From Pseudomonadota bacterium (lineage in GTDB: Bacteria > Pseudomonadota > Alphaproteobacteria > Rhizobiales > Rhizobiaceae): a stretch of 25,564 bases of DNA. Of this stretch, positions 7,485-14,972 are shown piece after piece. The stretch covers positions 1 to 25,564 of the forward strand of contig JAEZXX010000005.1 of assembly GCA_023419535.1 (NCBI GenBank), written 5' to 3'. The position numbers and the translations under genes are program-made. The notes beneath the pieces were generated by a model that saw only the letters and a program-made list of their open reading frames with translations, was not told the DNA's origin and made no database searches. Positions within the stretch are counted from its first letter, which is position 1, and each line of letters begins with the position of its first letter.

Positions 7485-8819
7485 CTAGACGCGCGAGGCC
7501 TGGAAGTCCGGATAGGCCTCGACGCCGACCTCGGCGCGGTCGAGCCCTAGATCCTCCTCCTCCGCGCTCGGGCGCAGCCCGATCACGGCCTTGATGAGGA
7601 ACCAGGTCGCCCCGGTCGCGACGATGGTGAAGGCGCCGACGGCCACAATGCCGAGGATCTGCGAACCGAAATTCGTGCCCTCGTTGGTCAGCGGCACGGC
7701 GAGCGTGCCCCAGATGCCGGCCACCAGATGGACCGGGATCGCGCCGACGACGTCGTCGATCTTCAGCTTGTCGAGGATCGGAACGGTGAAGACGACGAGC
7801 GCGCCGCCGACGCCGCCGATGAGCGCCGCCGACAGGAAGGTCGGGGTGAGCGGCTCGGCGGTGATGGCGACGAGGCCGCCCAGCGCGCCGTTCAGCGCCA
7901 TGGTGACGTCGACCTTCTTGTAGAGGATCTGCGTCAGCGCCATCGCGACGATGACGCCGGCCGCCGCCGCCGTGTTGGTGTTGACGACGACGCGGCCGAC
8001 CGAGGCCGCGTCCTCCAGCGTACCCAGCGCCAGCTGCGAGGCGCCGTTGAAGCCGAACCAGCCGAACCAGAGGATGAAGGTGCCGAGCGTCGCCAGCGGG
8101 ATCGAGGAGCCCGGCATGGCGACCGCGCGGCCGTCGGACAGGAAGCGTCCGCGGCGTGCGCCGATGATCAGCGCGCCCGTCAGCGCCGCCCAACCGCCGA
8201 CCGAATGCACGAGGGTCGAGCCCGCGAAGTCGGAGAAGCCGGCCTCGGAGAGCCAGCCGCCGCCCCACTGCCAGGCGCCGGTGATCGGGTAGAAGACGCC
8301 GCACAGGATCGCGACGAACAGCAGGAACGGCCAGAGGCGGACGCGCTCGGCGACCGTGCCCGACACGATCGAGGCGGCGGTGGCGCAGAACATCGACTGG
8401 TAGAAGAAGTCGGTGGCGAGCGAATAGTCGCCCGTGTCCTCGCCCGGCGAGGGGAAGACCATCCAGGACGGAGTTCCGAACCAGCCGCCGTCGACACCCG
8501 TGTACATGAGGTTGTAGCCGACGATCCAGTACATCAGGACGCCGATGGAGTAGAGCGAGATGTTCTTCAGGCACTGCATCGAGACGTTCTTGGAGCGCAC
8601 CAGCCCCGCCTCGAGCATGGTGAAGCCCGCCGCCATCCACATGACGAGGATGCCGCCGAGGAAGAAGAGCAGCGTGTTGAAGACGTAGAAGTTCACGTCG
8701 ACGGCCGCGGCGGCCTCCGGCGCAGCCTCGGTCGCGGGGGCCGCGTCCTGCCCGAAGGCGGTGGAGGCGAGGCCGAGCGTCAGGATGCCGGCCGAAAGGA
8801 TGGTCTTGTTCAAGGTCAT
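7485..8819 (-). CDS. amtB1: Ammonium transporter AmtB (first copy in the operon)
   Basis: This encodes a 444-residue ammonium channel. A leader ends at TAFGQ (about residue 24), then an Ala/Pro/Glu-rich spacer, then eleven membrane segments. Visible landmarks are ASIVSGTVAERVRLWPF, the Asp-Phe-Ala-Gly-Ser-x-x-x-His segment with the first pore histidine (STLVHSVGG) and the second pore histidine in AIPVHLVAG. The conserved FGWFGFNGAS segment in the middle is also intact. The start at 8819 has AGGAGG 11 bases upstream, overlapping the glnK1 stop codon; the gap is 15 bases, typical of translationally coupled glnK-amtB pairs. The carboxy tail has a GLR motif and is rich in acidic residues, consistent with PII control of the cytoplasmic face. 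Expression is probably from the sigma-54 promoter upstream of glnK1. Confidence 0.96.
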   Translation of the reverse strand: MTLNKTILSAGILTLGLASTAFGQDAAPATEAAPEAAAAVDVNFYVFNTLLFFLGGILVMWMAAGFTMLEAGLVRSKNVSMQCLKNISLYSIGVLMYWIVGYNLMYTGVDGGWFGTPSWMVFPSPGEDTGDYSLATDFFYQSMFCATAASIVSGTVAERVRLWPFLLFVAILCGVFYPITGAWQWGGGWLSEAGFSDFAGSTLVHSVGGWAALTGALIIGARRGRFLSDGRAVAMPGSSIPLATLGTFILWFGWFGFNGASQLALGTLEDAASVGRVVVNTNTAAAAGVIVAMALTQILYKKVDVTMALNGALGGLVAITAEPLTPTFLSAALIGGVGGALVVFTVPILDKLKIDDVVGAIPVHLVAGIWGTLAVPLTNEGTNFGSQILGIVAVGAFTIVATGATWFLIKAVIGLRPSAEEEDLGLDRAEVGVEAYPDFQASRV

Positions 8820-8834
8820 CGTGATCGTCCCCTC

Positions 8835-9173
8835 CTAGAGCGCGTCGACGTCGGTCTCGCCGGTGCGGATCCGCACGGCGCGCTCGATGTCGAAGACGAA
8901 GATCTTGCCGTCGCCGATCTGGCCGGTCTTGGCGGCGCCCGCGATCGCCTCGACCGCGCGGTCGGCGAGATCGGACGGAACGCCGACCTCGATCTTCAGC
9001 TTGGGAAGGAAGGACACCGCGTATTCGGTGCCGCGGTAGATTTCGGTGTGGCCCTTCTGCCGGCCGTAACCCTTGACCTCGGTCACGGTCAGACCCTGGA
9101 TGCCGACGGCGGTGAGCGCTTCGCGCACCTCGTCGAGCTTGAACGGCTTGATCACCGCCATCACGATCTTCAT
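8835..9173 (-). CDS. glnK1: PII signal-transduction protein GlnK (first copy)
   Basis: This is the first gene of the nitrogen operon and encodes a 112-residue PII protein. Tyr51 in RGTEYAVSF is the expected uridylylation site, and the B-loop KTGQIGDGKIF is intact. An upstream in-frame GTG (9179) would add two residues, but the ATG at 9173 is preferred because GAGG lies 5 bases before it and the length then equals GlnK2. In the family, unmodified GlnK inserts its T-loop into the AmtB pore exits after an ammonium shock and releases when 2-oxoglutarate is high. The operon order is glnK1, amtB1, glnK2, amtB2, the tandem arrangement also known in some purple bacteria. A perfect sigma-54 promoter lies about 85 bases upstream of the start. 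Confidence 0.97.
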   Translation of the reverse strand: MKIVMAVIKPFKLDEVREALTAVGIQGLTVTEVKGYGRQKGHTEIYRGTEYAVSFLPKLKIEVGVPSDLADRAVEAIAGAAKTGQIGDGKIFVFDIERAVRIRTGETDVDAL

Positions 9174-9255
9174 GTCCACCTCGATTCGCTGTTCGATCGG
9201 TTCGACCGATCATCCCCTTGGCCGAACGCGACGCGACGGCTGCGAATCATGGAGA

Positions 9256-9272
9256 TGCAAGAAGCGTGCCAA
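9256..9272 (-). promoter_or_regulatory. Sigma-54 (RpoN) -24/-12 promoter of the glnK1-amtB1-glnK2-amtB2 operon
   Basis: On the leftward strand the sequence is TGGCACG (9265-9271), a 4-base spacer CTTC (9261-9264) and TTGCA (9256-9260). This matches the RpoN consensus TGGCACG-N4-TTGCA at every defined position, including the invariant GG and GC. It would start transcription near 9245, some 70 bases before the glnK1 ATG. Such promoters need an enhancer-binding activator, and for glnK-amtB this is normally NtrC. I did not find a clear palindromic NtrC site; GCACC half-sites in direct orientation lie about 9296-9320. Confidence 0.9.
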
Positions 9273-9387
9273 ATGACCGGCGAGAGGATGTTTGGGGTGC
9301 GGCGAACGCCGTGGTGCCCCCGCCGAGCCCTTCGGCCCTCGCGGCAACCCGACGGATATGCCTAAGAAAACGGCAGATGGTTCGACC

Positions 9388-10260
9388 TTAGGCGGCCGAG
9401 CCTCGACGCGGACGGATCAGCCCCTCCTGCGCGACGGAGGCCACGAGCGTTCCGTCCCTGGCGAAGAGGGAGCCGCGCGTCAGGCCGCGCCCGCCGGAGG
9501 AGGACGGCGAATCCTGGCTGTAGAGGTGCCACTCGTCGACTCGCACCGGCCGGTGGAACCACATCGCATGGTCGAGGCTCGCCGCCTGCACGCGTGAGTC
9601 GAACACCGAGAGTCCGTGCGCGAAGAGAGAGGTGTCGAGAAGCGTCATGTCCGAGAGATAGGCGAGGATCGCCGCATTCAGGGCCGGGTCCTCGCCCACG
9701 GGCGCGGCCACCCGCACCCAGATGTCCTGGCGCGGCTCCAGCTTCTTCTCGGTCAGATAGTGATCCATCGAGACCGGCCTCAGTTCGATCGGCCGCGGCC
9801 GGTCGAAATAGCGCCGCACCGGCTCGGGTGCGTGGGCGAGGATGGTCTCGCGCAGATCCTCGCCGTGCGGCAGGTCGTCCGGTCCGGGGATCGCAGGCAT
9901 CGCCGCCTGATGGTCGAGCCCTTCCTCGCGGACCTGGAAGGAGGCCGACAGCGTGAAGATCGCCTGTCCGTGCTGGACCGCGCTGACGATGCGCGTGGTG
10001 AACGAGCCGCCGTCGCGGATGCGCGTCACCTCGTAGACGACCGGGACGGAGGGGTCGCCGGGCCGCATGAAATAGCCGTGCAGCGAGTGGACGGGCCGCT
10101 CGGAGGGGACGGTGCGCTGCGCGGCGACCAGAGCCTGCGCGATCACCTGTCCGCCGAAGATGCGCTGCCAGCCGATCTTGGGGCTGAGGCCCCGGAACAA
10201 ATTCTCCTCGATCCGCTCCAGATCGAGGATTGAGACGAGACCGGCGACGATAGCGTTCAT
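9388..10260 (-). CDS. tesB: Acyl-CoA thioesterase II (TesB)
   Basis: This enzyme hydrolyses acyl-CoA to free fatty acid and CoA and has two hotdog domains. The protein is 290 residues, close to E. coli TesB. The catalytic triad of that enzyme is Asp, Thr and Gln at 204, 228 and 278; here the same positions hold Asp204 (YLSDMTLL), Ser228 (AASLDHAMWFHRP) and Gln278 (SVAQEGLI), so only a conservative Ser-for-Thr change is seen. Other family landmarks are IFGGQVIAQAL and HSLHGYFMRPGD near the start. The ATG at 10260 has AGGAG 8 bases upstream and gives the standard amino end; a GTG at 10305 would add 15 unsupported residues. The gene is divergent from the UbiH-like gene. Confidence 0.95.
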   Translation of the reverse strand: MNAIVAGLVSILDLERIEENLFRGLSPKIGWQRIFGGQVIAQALVAAQRTVPSERPVHSLHGYFMRPGDPSVPVVYEVTRIRDGGSFTTRIVSAVQHGQAIFTLSASFQVREEGLDHQAAMPAIPGPDDLPHGEDLRETILAHAPEPVRRYFDRPRPIELRPVSMDHYLTEKKLEPRQDIWVRVAAPVGEDPALNAAILAYLSDMTLLDTSLFAHGLSVFDSRVQAASLDHAMWFHRPVRVDEWHLYSQDSPSSSGGRGLTRGSLFARDGTLVASVAQEGLIRPRRGSAA

Positions 10261-10340
10261 GGGCGCAGCTCCTGGGGCACGGGCGTCCCGCGTCTTGTCC
10301 GCCACCGGCTCTTTGCTGGCAAGCTGCCACCGCGCGATTG

Positions 10341-10370
10341 CCGTGACGGGGCCGCGCGCCTAAGTCACGG
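10341..10370. repeat. Inverted repeat in the tesB/ubiH-like divergent intergenic region
   Basis: A 7-bp perfect inverted repeat, CCGTGAC (10341-10347) and GTCACGG (10364-10370), is separated by 16 bases and ends 34 bases before the UbiH-like ATG. It lies in a divergent promoter region of about 144 bases, so it could be an operator or an mRNA leader hairpin. The arms do not match a consensus I know for this spacing. Confidence 0.4.
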
Positions 10371-10404
10371 GGCAGAAACGGAATGGCAGGCGGAAGGAAC
10401 GACC

Positions 10405-11640
10405 ATGGAGACGGCCGCGAGCGGACCGAACTACGACATCGTCGTCGCCGGCGCCGGCTATGTGGGGCTGGCGACCGCCGTCGCGATCCGGGACGCGGCT
10501 CCGGATCTGTCCATCCTCCTCGTCGACGCCGCGCCGGAGGGCGTCTGGCGCCGCGACGCGCGCGCCTCGGCGCTGGCCGCCGCCGCCGTGCGGATGATGC
10601 GACAGCTCGGCACGTGGGACGCGATGGAGGGCGAGGCCCAACCGATCACGGAGATGATCGTCACCGATTCGCGCACCTCCGACCCGGTCCGCCCCGTCTT
10701 CCTGACCTTCGGCGGCGAGGCGGAGCCGGGCGAGCCCTTCGCGCACATGGTGCCGAACACGGGCCTGAACGGTGCGCTGCGCGAACGGGCCGAGGCGCTC
10801 GGCGTGGAGATCCGCGCCGGCGCGCCGGTCACCGGGATCGACGAACGCCCCGCCGCGATCCGGATCGAGCTCGGCGACGGCTCCACGGTCGACGCGCGGC
10901 TTCTCGTCGCCGCCGACGGGGTCCGCTCGAAGATCCGCGACATGGCCGGCATCCGGACGATCCATAAGGCCTACGGCCAGTCCGGCATCGTCGCGACGGT
11001 GGCGCACGAGCGCCCACACGGCGGGCGCGCCGAGGAGCACTTCCTGCCCGCCGGCCCCTTCGCCGTCCTTCCGCTGAAGGGCAACCGCTCGTCGCTCGTC
11101 TGGACCGAGCCCACGGCCGAGGCCAACCGGCTGATCGGGGCCGACGAGATGGTGTTCGAGATGGAGCTGGAGCAGCGCTTCGGCCTCAGGCTCGGACCGA
11201 TCCGCGTCGAGGGCGAGCGGCGCGCCTTTCCGCTCGGCCTGACGCTGGCGCGCGATTTCGTGCGCCCGCGCGTCGCCCTCGTCGGCGACGCCGCGCACGG
11301 CATCCATCCGATCGCGGGCCAGGGTCTCAACCTCGGATTCAAGGACGCGGCGGCGCTCGCCGAGACCGTAGTGGACGCGGCTCGGCTCGGCTGCGACATC
11401 GGCTCGATCGACACTCTGGAACGCTACCAGCGCTGGCGCCGCTTCGACACGGTGCAGATGGGGATCGTCACCGACGTCCTGAACCGCCTGTTCTCCAACG
11501 ACAGCGCAGTTCTCCGGCAGGTCCGCTCGTTCGGCCTGTCTCTGGTCGACCGCGCCCCCTTCGCCAAGCGCTATTTCATCGGCCAGGCTGCGGGCCTGGG
11601 TGGTCCCTCCCCGCGCCTTCTCCAAGGCGAGCCCATCTGA
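10405..11640 (+). CDS. UbiH/UbiF/Coq6-family FAD-dependent ubiquinone biosynthesis hydroxylase
   Basis: This encodes a 411-residue flavoprotein monooxygenase that hydroxylates the ring of a ubiquinone precursor. The dinucleotide-binding loop GAGYVG is at 16-21, the Asp-Gly motif (AADGVRSKIRD) at about 171-172 and the Gly-Asp motif VGDAAHGIHPIAGQGLNLGFKD at about 293-314; the last is the family signature of UbiH-type hydroxylases. The ATG has GGAAGGA about 6 bases upstream. Alphaproteobacteria use several related enzymes (UbiH, UbiF, UbiL, UbiM) with different ring positions, which sequence alone cannot separate, so no symbol is given. It is divergent from tesB, and tesB, this family, glnK-amtB, ftsK and lolA often sit together in Hyphomicrobiales. 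Its stop lies 31 bases from the convergent histidine kinase stop. Confidence 0.92.
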   Translation: METAASGPNYDIVVAGAGYVGLATAVAIRDAAPDLSILLVDAAPEGVWRRDARASALAAAAVRMMRQLGTWDAMEGEAQPITEMIVTDSRTSDPVRPVFLTFGGEAEPGEPFAHMVPNTGLNGALRERAEALGVEIRAGAPVTGIDERPAAIRIELGDGSTVDARLLVAADGVRSKIRDMAGIRTIHKAYGQSGIVATVAHERPHGGRAEEHFLPAGPFAVLPLKGNRSSLVWTEPTAEANRLIGADEMVFEMELEQRFGLRLGPIRVEGERRAFPLGLTLARDFVRPRVALVGDAAHGIHPIAGQGLNLGFKDAAALAETVVDAARLGCDIGSIDTLERYQRWRRFDTVQMGIVTDVLNRLFSNDSAVLRQVRSFGLSLVDRAPFAKRYFIGQAAGLGGPSPRLLQGEPI

Positions 11641-11671
11641 GGAACCGGTTCGGCTCCGGGGTCGCACACCC

Positions 11672-12757
11672 TCAGGACGCCGCCTTGGCGGCGCCTGCTC
11701 CGATCTCTTCGAAATGGGCCGCCGGCACGGTCAGGCAGTAGGTGACCCCGTCCGGATGGTAGGTGAGGCAGGCTCGCCCCCCTACCGAATTCGGCACGAT
11801 CCGCTCGAGCGTCGACGTGCCGAAGCGGGTGTCGTGGTCGGACACCACCTGCGGCCCGCCGCTTTCCCGCCAGCTCAGCCGCAGGGCCGGCTCCTCGTCC
11901 TCGGTCACGATCTCCGAGTGGATGGACACCTGTCCATAATGGTTGGAGAGGGAGCCGTAGGACGCGGCGTTGACCGCCAGCTCGTGCAGCGCCAGTCCGA
12001 CGTGGAGGGCGGCCGAGGGCGAGAGATAGACGTCCTGCCCGCGCAGCATCACCTGCTTCATGCCGTCCGGCGCGTAGCGTTCCACCTGCATGGCCACGAG
12101 CCCGAAGAGGTCCGCGCCGCGCCAGTCGGAATCGGTCACGATGTCCTGCGAGGAGGACAGCGACTGGATCCGCCCGCGGAAGCGCACGAGGAATTCTGGC
12201 ACCGTCACCGAATGCCGGGCGGTCTGGCTCGCCAGGCTCTGGATGATGGCGAGGAGGTTCTTGGAGCGGTGGGACAGCTCGCGCAGAAGCGTCTTCAGCG
12301 TGTCCTCGCGACGCTTCTGCGCCGTGATGTCGATCGACGTGCCCACGAGGCCGCTGATCCGCCCGTCCGGGCCCCGGTCCACGTCGAGGCGGATGTCGTA
12401 GCAGCGCATGCCGTCGGGGCCGCTGACATAGAGTTCGTAGCGGCTTGCCACCCCGCTCGACAGGACCTCGGTCTTGATCGACCGCGTCTGCTCGGCCGTG
12501 TCCGGGGCGAGGATCTCCTCGTCCACCGTTCCCGTCGCGGCGGCTTCGAGCCAGGAGCCGCGCGCGTTGAACGTCCAGGCGTAGCGCAGCTGGCTGTCCT
12601 GACCGAACAGGCTCATCTCGCTGGTCGCGGCGGCTTTCAGGAAGCTGTTCTCGGGAAGGGGGGACGCGGCTTCGCCCGTCCTCGAAGCGAAAAGGGGGTG
12701 CGAAGGGCCCGGACGAGCAGACGTCCATCCGTTTTCGGCTTCTTTCGCCATGCTCAT
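11672..12757 (-). CDS. Soluble PAS-HWE histidine kinase, probable PhyR kinase
   Basis: This encodes a 361-residue sensor kinase of the HWE family, with no signal peptide or membrane segment. Residues about 45-147 form a PAS/PAC domain (LRYAWTFNARGSWLEA, later GLVGTSIDITAQKR). The phosphoacceptor is His163 in ELSHRSKNLLAIIQSL, the ATP-binding N box is HELAVNAA around 258-265, and the family-defining Trp-x-Glu is WRE at 296-298. Location next to phyR-nepR-ecfG and membership of the HWE/HisKA_2 group fit the kinases known to phosphorylate PhyR (PhyK-type), but the partner is inferred. The MSM start offers two ATGs (12757, 12751), neither with a strong ribosome site. It has its own EcfG-type promoter upstream. 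A terminator-like hairpin separates it from phyR. Confidence 0.93.
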   Translation of the reverse strand: MSMAKEAENGWTSARPGPSHPLFASRTGEAASPLPENSFLKAAATSEMSLFGQDSQLRYAWTFNARGSWLEAAATGTVDEEILAPDTAEQTRSIKTEVLSSGVASRYELYVSGPDGMRCYDIRLDVDRGPDGRISGLVGTSIDITAQKRREDTLKTLLRELSHRSKNLLAIIQSLASQTARHSVTVPEFLVRFRGRIQSLSSSQDIVTDSDWRGADLFGLVAMQVERYAPDGMKQVMLRGQDVYLSPSAALHVGLALHELAVNAASYGSLSNHYGQVSIHSEIVTEDEEPALRLSWRESGGPQVVSDHDTRFGTSTLERIVPNSVGGRACLTYHPDGVTYCLTVPAAHFEEIGAGAAKAAS

Positions 12758-12833
12758 CGCGGGTTCGAGTGGCCGTGAAGGACGCCGCGGCGTCCCGTTC
12801 CATTGGTCCCGGCGGGACGCCGGTCGGTGAGTG

Positions 12834-12858
12834 AACGGAGAGGCGGAACGGAGGTTCC
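12834..12858 (-). promoter_or_regulatory. EcfG-type promoter of the HWE kinase gene
   Basis: On the leftward strand GGAAC (12854-12858) is followed after exactly 16 bases by CGTT (12834-12837), a perfect match to the EcfG general stress promoter (GGAAC-N16/17-CGTT). It would start transcription near 12825, about 70 bases before the kinase ATG. A second GGAAC on the opposite strand (12845-12849) forms a GGAAC/GTTCC inverted repeat with it, but that one has no matching -10. Confidence 0.75.
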
Positions 12859-12934
12859 CACTCCGGACGCCGCCCGAACCGCATTTCCGCCGGTCTGTGA
12901 AAAACGATTAGCCGGCAACGCATCGGACCGCAAT

Positions 12935-12965
12935 GAAGCCCGGTCCGATGGTCGGATCGGGCTTC
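12935..12965 (-). terminator. Terminator-like hairpin after phyR
   Basis: Arms 12935-12948 and 12952-12965 pair over 14 bp with one G-T wobble and a 3-base loop. It starts 13 bases after the phyR stop and lies between phyR and the kinase promoter, so the two genes should be separate transcription units. The trailing T-run is short (ATTG), so it may be partly leaky. Confidence 0.6.
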
Positions 12966-12977
12966 GCATGGCGCGGC

Positions 12978-13772
12978 TCAGGCCGCGGCGCGCTTCTCGC
13001 TCTCGAAGAACAGCGCCTGGCTGATGAGCGCCTTCACCATGTCGGGATTGAAGGGCTTGGTGACCAGGAAGGTCGGTTCCGGGCGCTCGCCCGTCAACAG
13101 GCGTTCCGGGAAGGCGGTGATGAAGATGACCGGAACCGAGACCTTCGCCAGGATGTCGTTCACCGCGTCGATGCCCGACGACCCGTCCGCCAGCTGGATG
13201 TCGGCCAGCACCATTCCGGGACGCTGCTCCTCGAAGAGCGACAGCGCCTCCTTGTGGGTGCGCGCGATGCCGGTCACGCCGTGGCCCAGGCTCTCGACCA
13301 TCTGCTCGATGTCCATCGCGATCAGAGGCTCGTCCTCGATGATCATGATGTTCGTCGAGACCTGCCGACCGATGTCGGAGCTCGCCTGGTCAATCAGTTC
13401 GGAGAACTCGCGGTCGTCGACGCGCAGGATCGAAGCCGCCTCCTCGGTCGTGAAGCCCTCGACCGCGACGAGCAGGAACGCCTGGCGCGGCAGCGGAGAA
13501 ATGGCGCGCAGGTTGCGCGAGGCCCGCTCTTCCCAGGCCGAAACCGGCGCGTCCTCGCGGATGTTCACCTCCACGGACTGCCAGAGCGAGGAGAAGAGCT
13601 TGTACAGGGAGATGCGGGGGCTCTCCTGCGTATCGAAGAGCGTCGGCTCGGCGATCAGCGCTTCAAGCACGGCCGCCACATAAGCATCGCCGCTCGCCTG
13701 CGAGCCGCTGAGGGCGCGGGCGTAACGGCGAAGATACGGTATGTGCGGCGCAATGCGCGACGACATCGACAT
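12978..13772 (-). CDS. phyR: General stress response regulator PhyR (sigma-like output, receiver domain)
   Basis: This encodes a 264-residue PhyR, the anti-anti-sigma factor of the general stress response. Residues about 10-138 are an EcfG-like sigma domain (sigma2 and sigma4 regions with LPRQAFLLVAVEGFTTEEAASIL around 94-116). Residues about 142-255 are a receiver domain with Glu146 and Asp147, phosphoacceptor Asp191 (LADIQL), Thr219 and Lys239 (VTKPFNP), and the FITAFPERLLTG segment typical of PhyR. When phosphorylated, the sigma-like domain is exposed and captures NepR, releasing EcfG. ATG at 13772 is chosen because GGGGAG lies 5 bases upstream and the length fits the family. No EcfG-type promoter was found upstream of phyR itself. 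It is divergent from nepR-ecfG. Confidence 0.97.
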   Translation of the reverse strand: MSMSSRIAPHIPYLRRYARALSGSQASGDAYVAAVLEALIAEPTLFDTQESPRISLYKLFSSLWQSVEVNIREDAPVSAWEERASRNLRAISPLPRQAFLLVAVEGFTTEEAASILRVDDREFSELIDQASSDIGRQVSTNIMIIEDEPLIAMDIEQMVESLGHGVTGIARTHKEALSLFEEQRPGMVLADIQLADGSSGIDAVNDILAKVSVPVIFITAFPERLLTGERPEPTFLVTKPFNPDMVKALISQALFFESEKRAAA

Positions 13773-14091
13773 GAATGCTCCCCAAGGATCGGTCTGAACC
13801 GGAGGACCCCAACAAAACGGCGGAGTGAAGGCGCGCCCCGCGCGACACCTCTCTCCCGCTGCATCGGGGTTCGGCTCCCGGCGACGACACAGGCCGAGCC
13901 AACATAAGGCGCGGGACCCGGCCCGTGTAGGGGCACGTCGAGCCACGCAACGATTTGGCCCGCGTCGAACGGTCATCGGATTGCAGCCGGCCCACTTGAG
14001 AATGGAACGGCGCTCCACACTTAGCCCTCACACGGGGGCCGCCGGACGAAGAGGGACGGTCATCCGGTCGATCGGCATGCGGTGAGGCACG
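13773..14091. other. Divergent phyR / nepR-ecfG intergenic region (319 bases)
   Basis: This region separates phyR from nepR and must hold both promoters. A GGAAC is present on the plus strand at 14004-14008, but no CGTT follows at 16 or 17 bases, and none was found on the other strand in front of phyR. A weak sigma-70-like TTGAGA...ACTTAG pair near 13996-14024 could drive nepR-ecfG. No ORF on either strand is convincing, and no RNA gene was recognised. Confidence 0.6.
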
Positions 14092-14313
14092 ATGAGCGAG
14101 AACGAAGAACAGCCGAATGAGGCAGGTGGGGCGTCGCCCTCCGGCCGTTCCTTCGGTTCCGAACTCGGTTCGAGTTCGGCCATCGGACGTCGGTTGAAAG
14201 CCTATTACGACGACGTGGCGAGCGAGCCGGTGCCCGACCGCTTCCTGTCCCTGCTCGACAAGCTCGACGCGGCCGAGGGCGGCGCGCGTGCCAAGGATCG
14301 GGGATCCAGATGA
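14092..14313 (+). CDS. nepR: Anti-sigma factor NepR
   Basis: This encodes a 73-residue protein with an acidic, Gly/Ser-rich amino-terminal half and the conserved NepR core at about 31-62: IGRRLKAYYDDVASEPVPDR, then FLSLLDKLD. These are the two helices that bind EcfG, or the sigma-like domain of phosphorylated PhyR. The ATG has GAGG 5 bases upstream. Its stop overlaps the ecfG start as ATGA (14310-14313), so the anti-sigma and sigma factors are translationally coupled, which keeps their ratio fixed. It is too small for many automatic searches but the core sequence is unmistakable. It is encoded divergently from phyR. Confidence 0.95.
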   Translation: MSENEEQPNEAGGASPSGRSFGSELGSSSAIGRRLKAYYDDVASEPVPDRFLSLLDKLDAAEGGARAKDRGSR

Positions 14314-14861
14314 CCGCCGAGCCCGATTTCAGGCGCGAACTGATCTCGATCATCCCGAACCTGCGCGCGTTCGCAGCCTCGCTCGCCGGCTCCTTCGACC
14401 GGGCCGACGACCTCGTCCAGGAGACGCTCGTCAAGGCGTGGGACAAGCAGCACACCTTCCAGCCGGGCACCAATCTGAAGGCCTGGCTGTTCACGATCCT
14501 GCGCAACGAGTTCTACACGCAGATGCGCAAGAAGGGCCGCGAGGTACAGGACGTCGACGGCATCCATGCCATGCAGCTCGCCGGACATCCCGAGCAGCAG
14601 GGCCATCTCGACCTGCAGGACTTCCGCCGCGCGCTTGACCTGCTGCCCGACGACCAGCGCGAGGCCCTCATCCTGATCGGCGCCTCGGGCTTCTCCTACG
14701 AGGAGGCGGCCGAGATCTGCAAATGCGCCGTCGGGACGATCAAGAGCCGCGTCTCGCGGGCCCGCACGCGACTGGCCGACATGCTCGGCATCGAGGGCGA
14801 CGGAGAGTACGGCCCCGATTCGATCTCCTCGCAGATCATCGGCGTCGCGCCGGCCGCCTGA
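14310..14861 (+). CDS. ecfG: General stress response sigma factor EcfG
   Basis: This encodes a 183-residue ECF sigma factor of group 15 (EcfG type). Sigma2 covers about residues 15-80 (FDRADDLVQETLVKAW, LKAWLFTILRNEFYTQMRKK), and sigma4 about 105-160 with ALDLLPDDQREALILIGASGFSYEEAA and the helix-turn-helix VGTIKSRVSRARTRL. The protein recognises GGAAC / CGTT promoters; candidate sites are found upstream of the HWE kinase and the DUF883-like gene. The start overlaps the nepR stop by 4 bases. The carboxy end (EYGPDSISSQ) is a short tail after sigma4. In known Hyphomicrobiales it is activated by heat, oxidative, osmotic and starvation stress through PhyR. Confidence 0.96.
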   Translation: MTAEPDFRRELISIIPNLRAFAASLAGSFDRADDLVQETLVKAWDKQHTFQPGTNLKAWLFTILRNEFYTQMRKKGREVQDVDGIHAMQLAGHPEQQGHLDLQDFRRALDLLPDDQREALILIGASGFSYEEAAEICKCAVGTIKSRVSRARTRLADMLGIEGDGEYGPDSISSQIIGVAPAA

Positions 14862-14875
14862 GCGGGACATGCGCG

Positions 14876-14900
14876 GGAACCGCGGGCGCTGCGACGCATT
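14876..14900 (+). promoter_or_regulatory. Near-consensus EcfG-type promoter upstream of the DUF883-like gene
   Basis: GGAAC (14876-14880) is followed after 16 bases by CATT (14897-14900); one base differs from the CGTT -10. Transcription would start near 14908, 65 bases before the next ATG. The -35 overlaps a short palindrome CGCGG-GAA-CCGCG (14873-14885), so part of the resemblance could be structural chance. Confidence 0.5.
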
Positions 14901-14972
14901 GTCCGCCGGTGATGCGCGAGTGCCATCGCCCGTCCTTCCATTCGATCCGCAGCAACGCTGAAAGGTAATTCG

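Noticed and set aside
5632..9213. 1193-aa minus-strand ORF spanning the whole glnK-amtB operon
   Set aside because: Its carboxy part is amtB2; the rest is a low-complexity shadow of glnK1, amtB1 and glnK2, which have far better family support.
9290..9325. Possible NtrC palindrome upstream of the sigma-54 promoter
   Set aside because: Two GCACC half-sites are present but in direct, not inverted, orientation, so they do not form the NtrC palindrome.
13990..14030. EcfG promoter for nepR-ecfG at the GGAAC at 14004
   Set aside because: No CGTT or near match follows at 16 or 17 bases.
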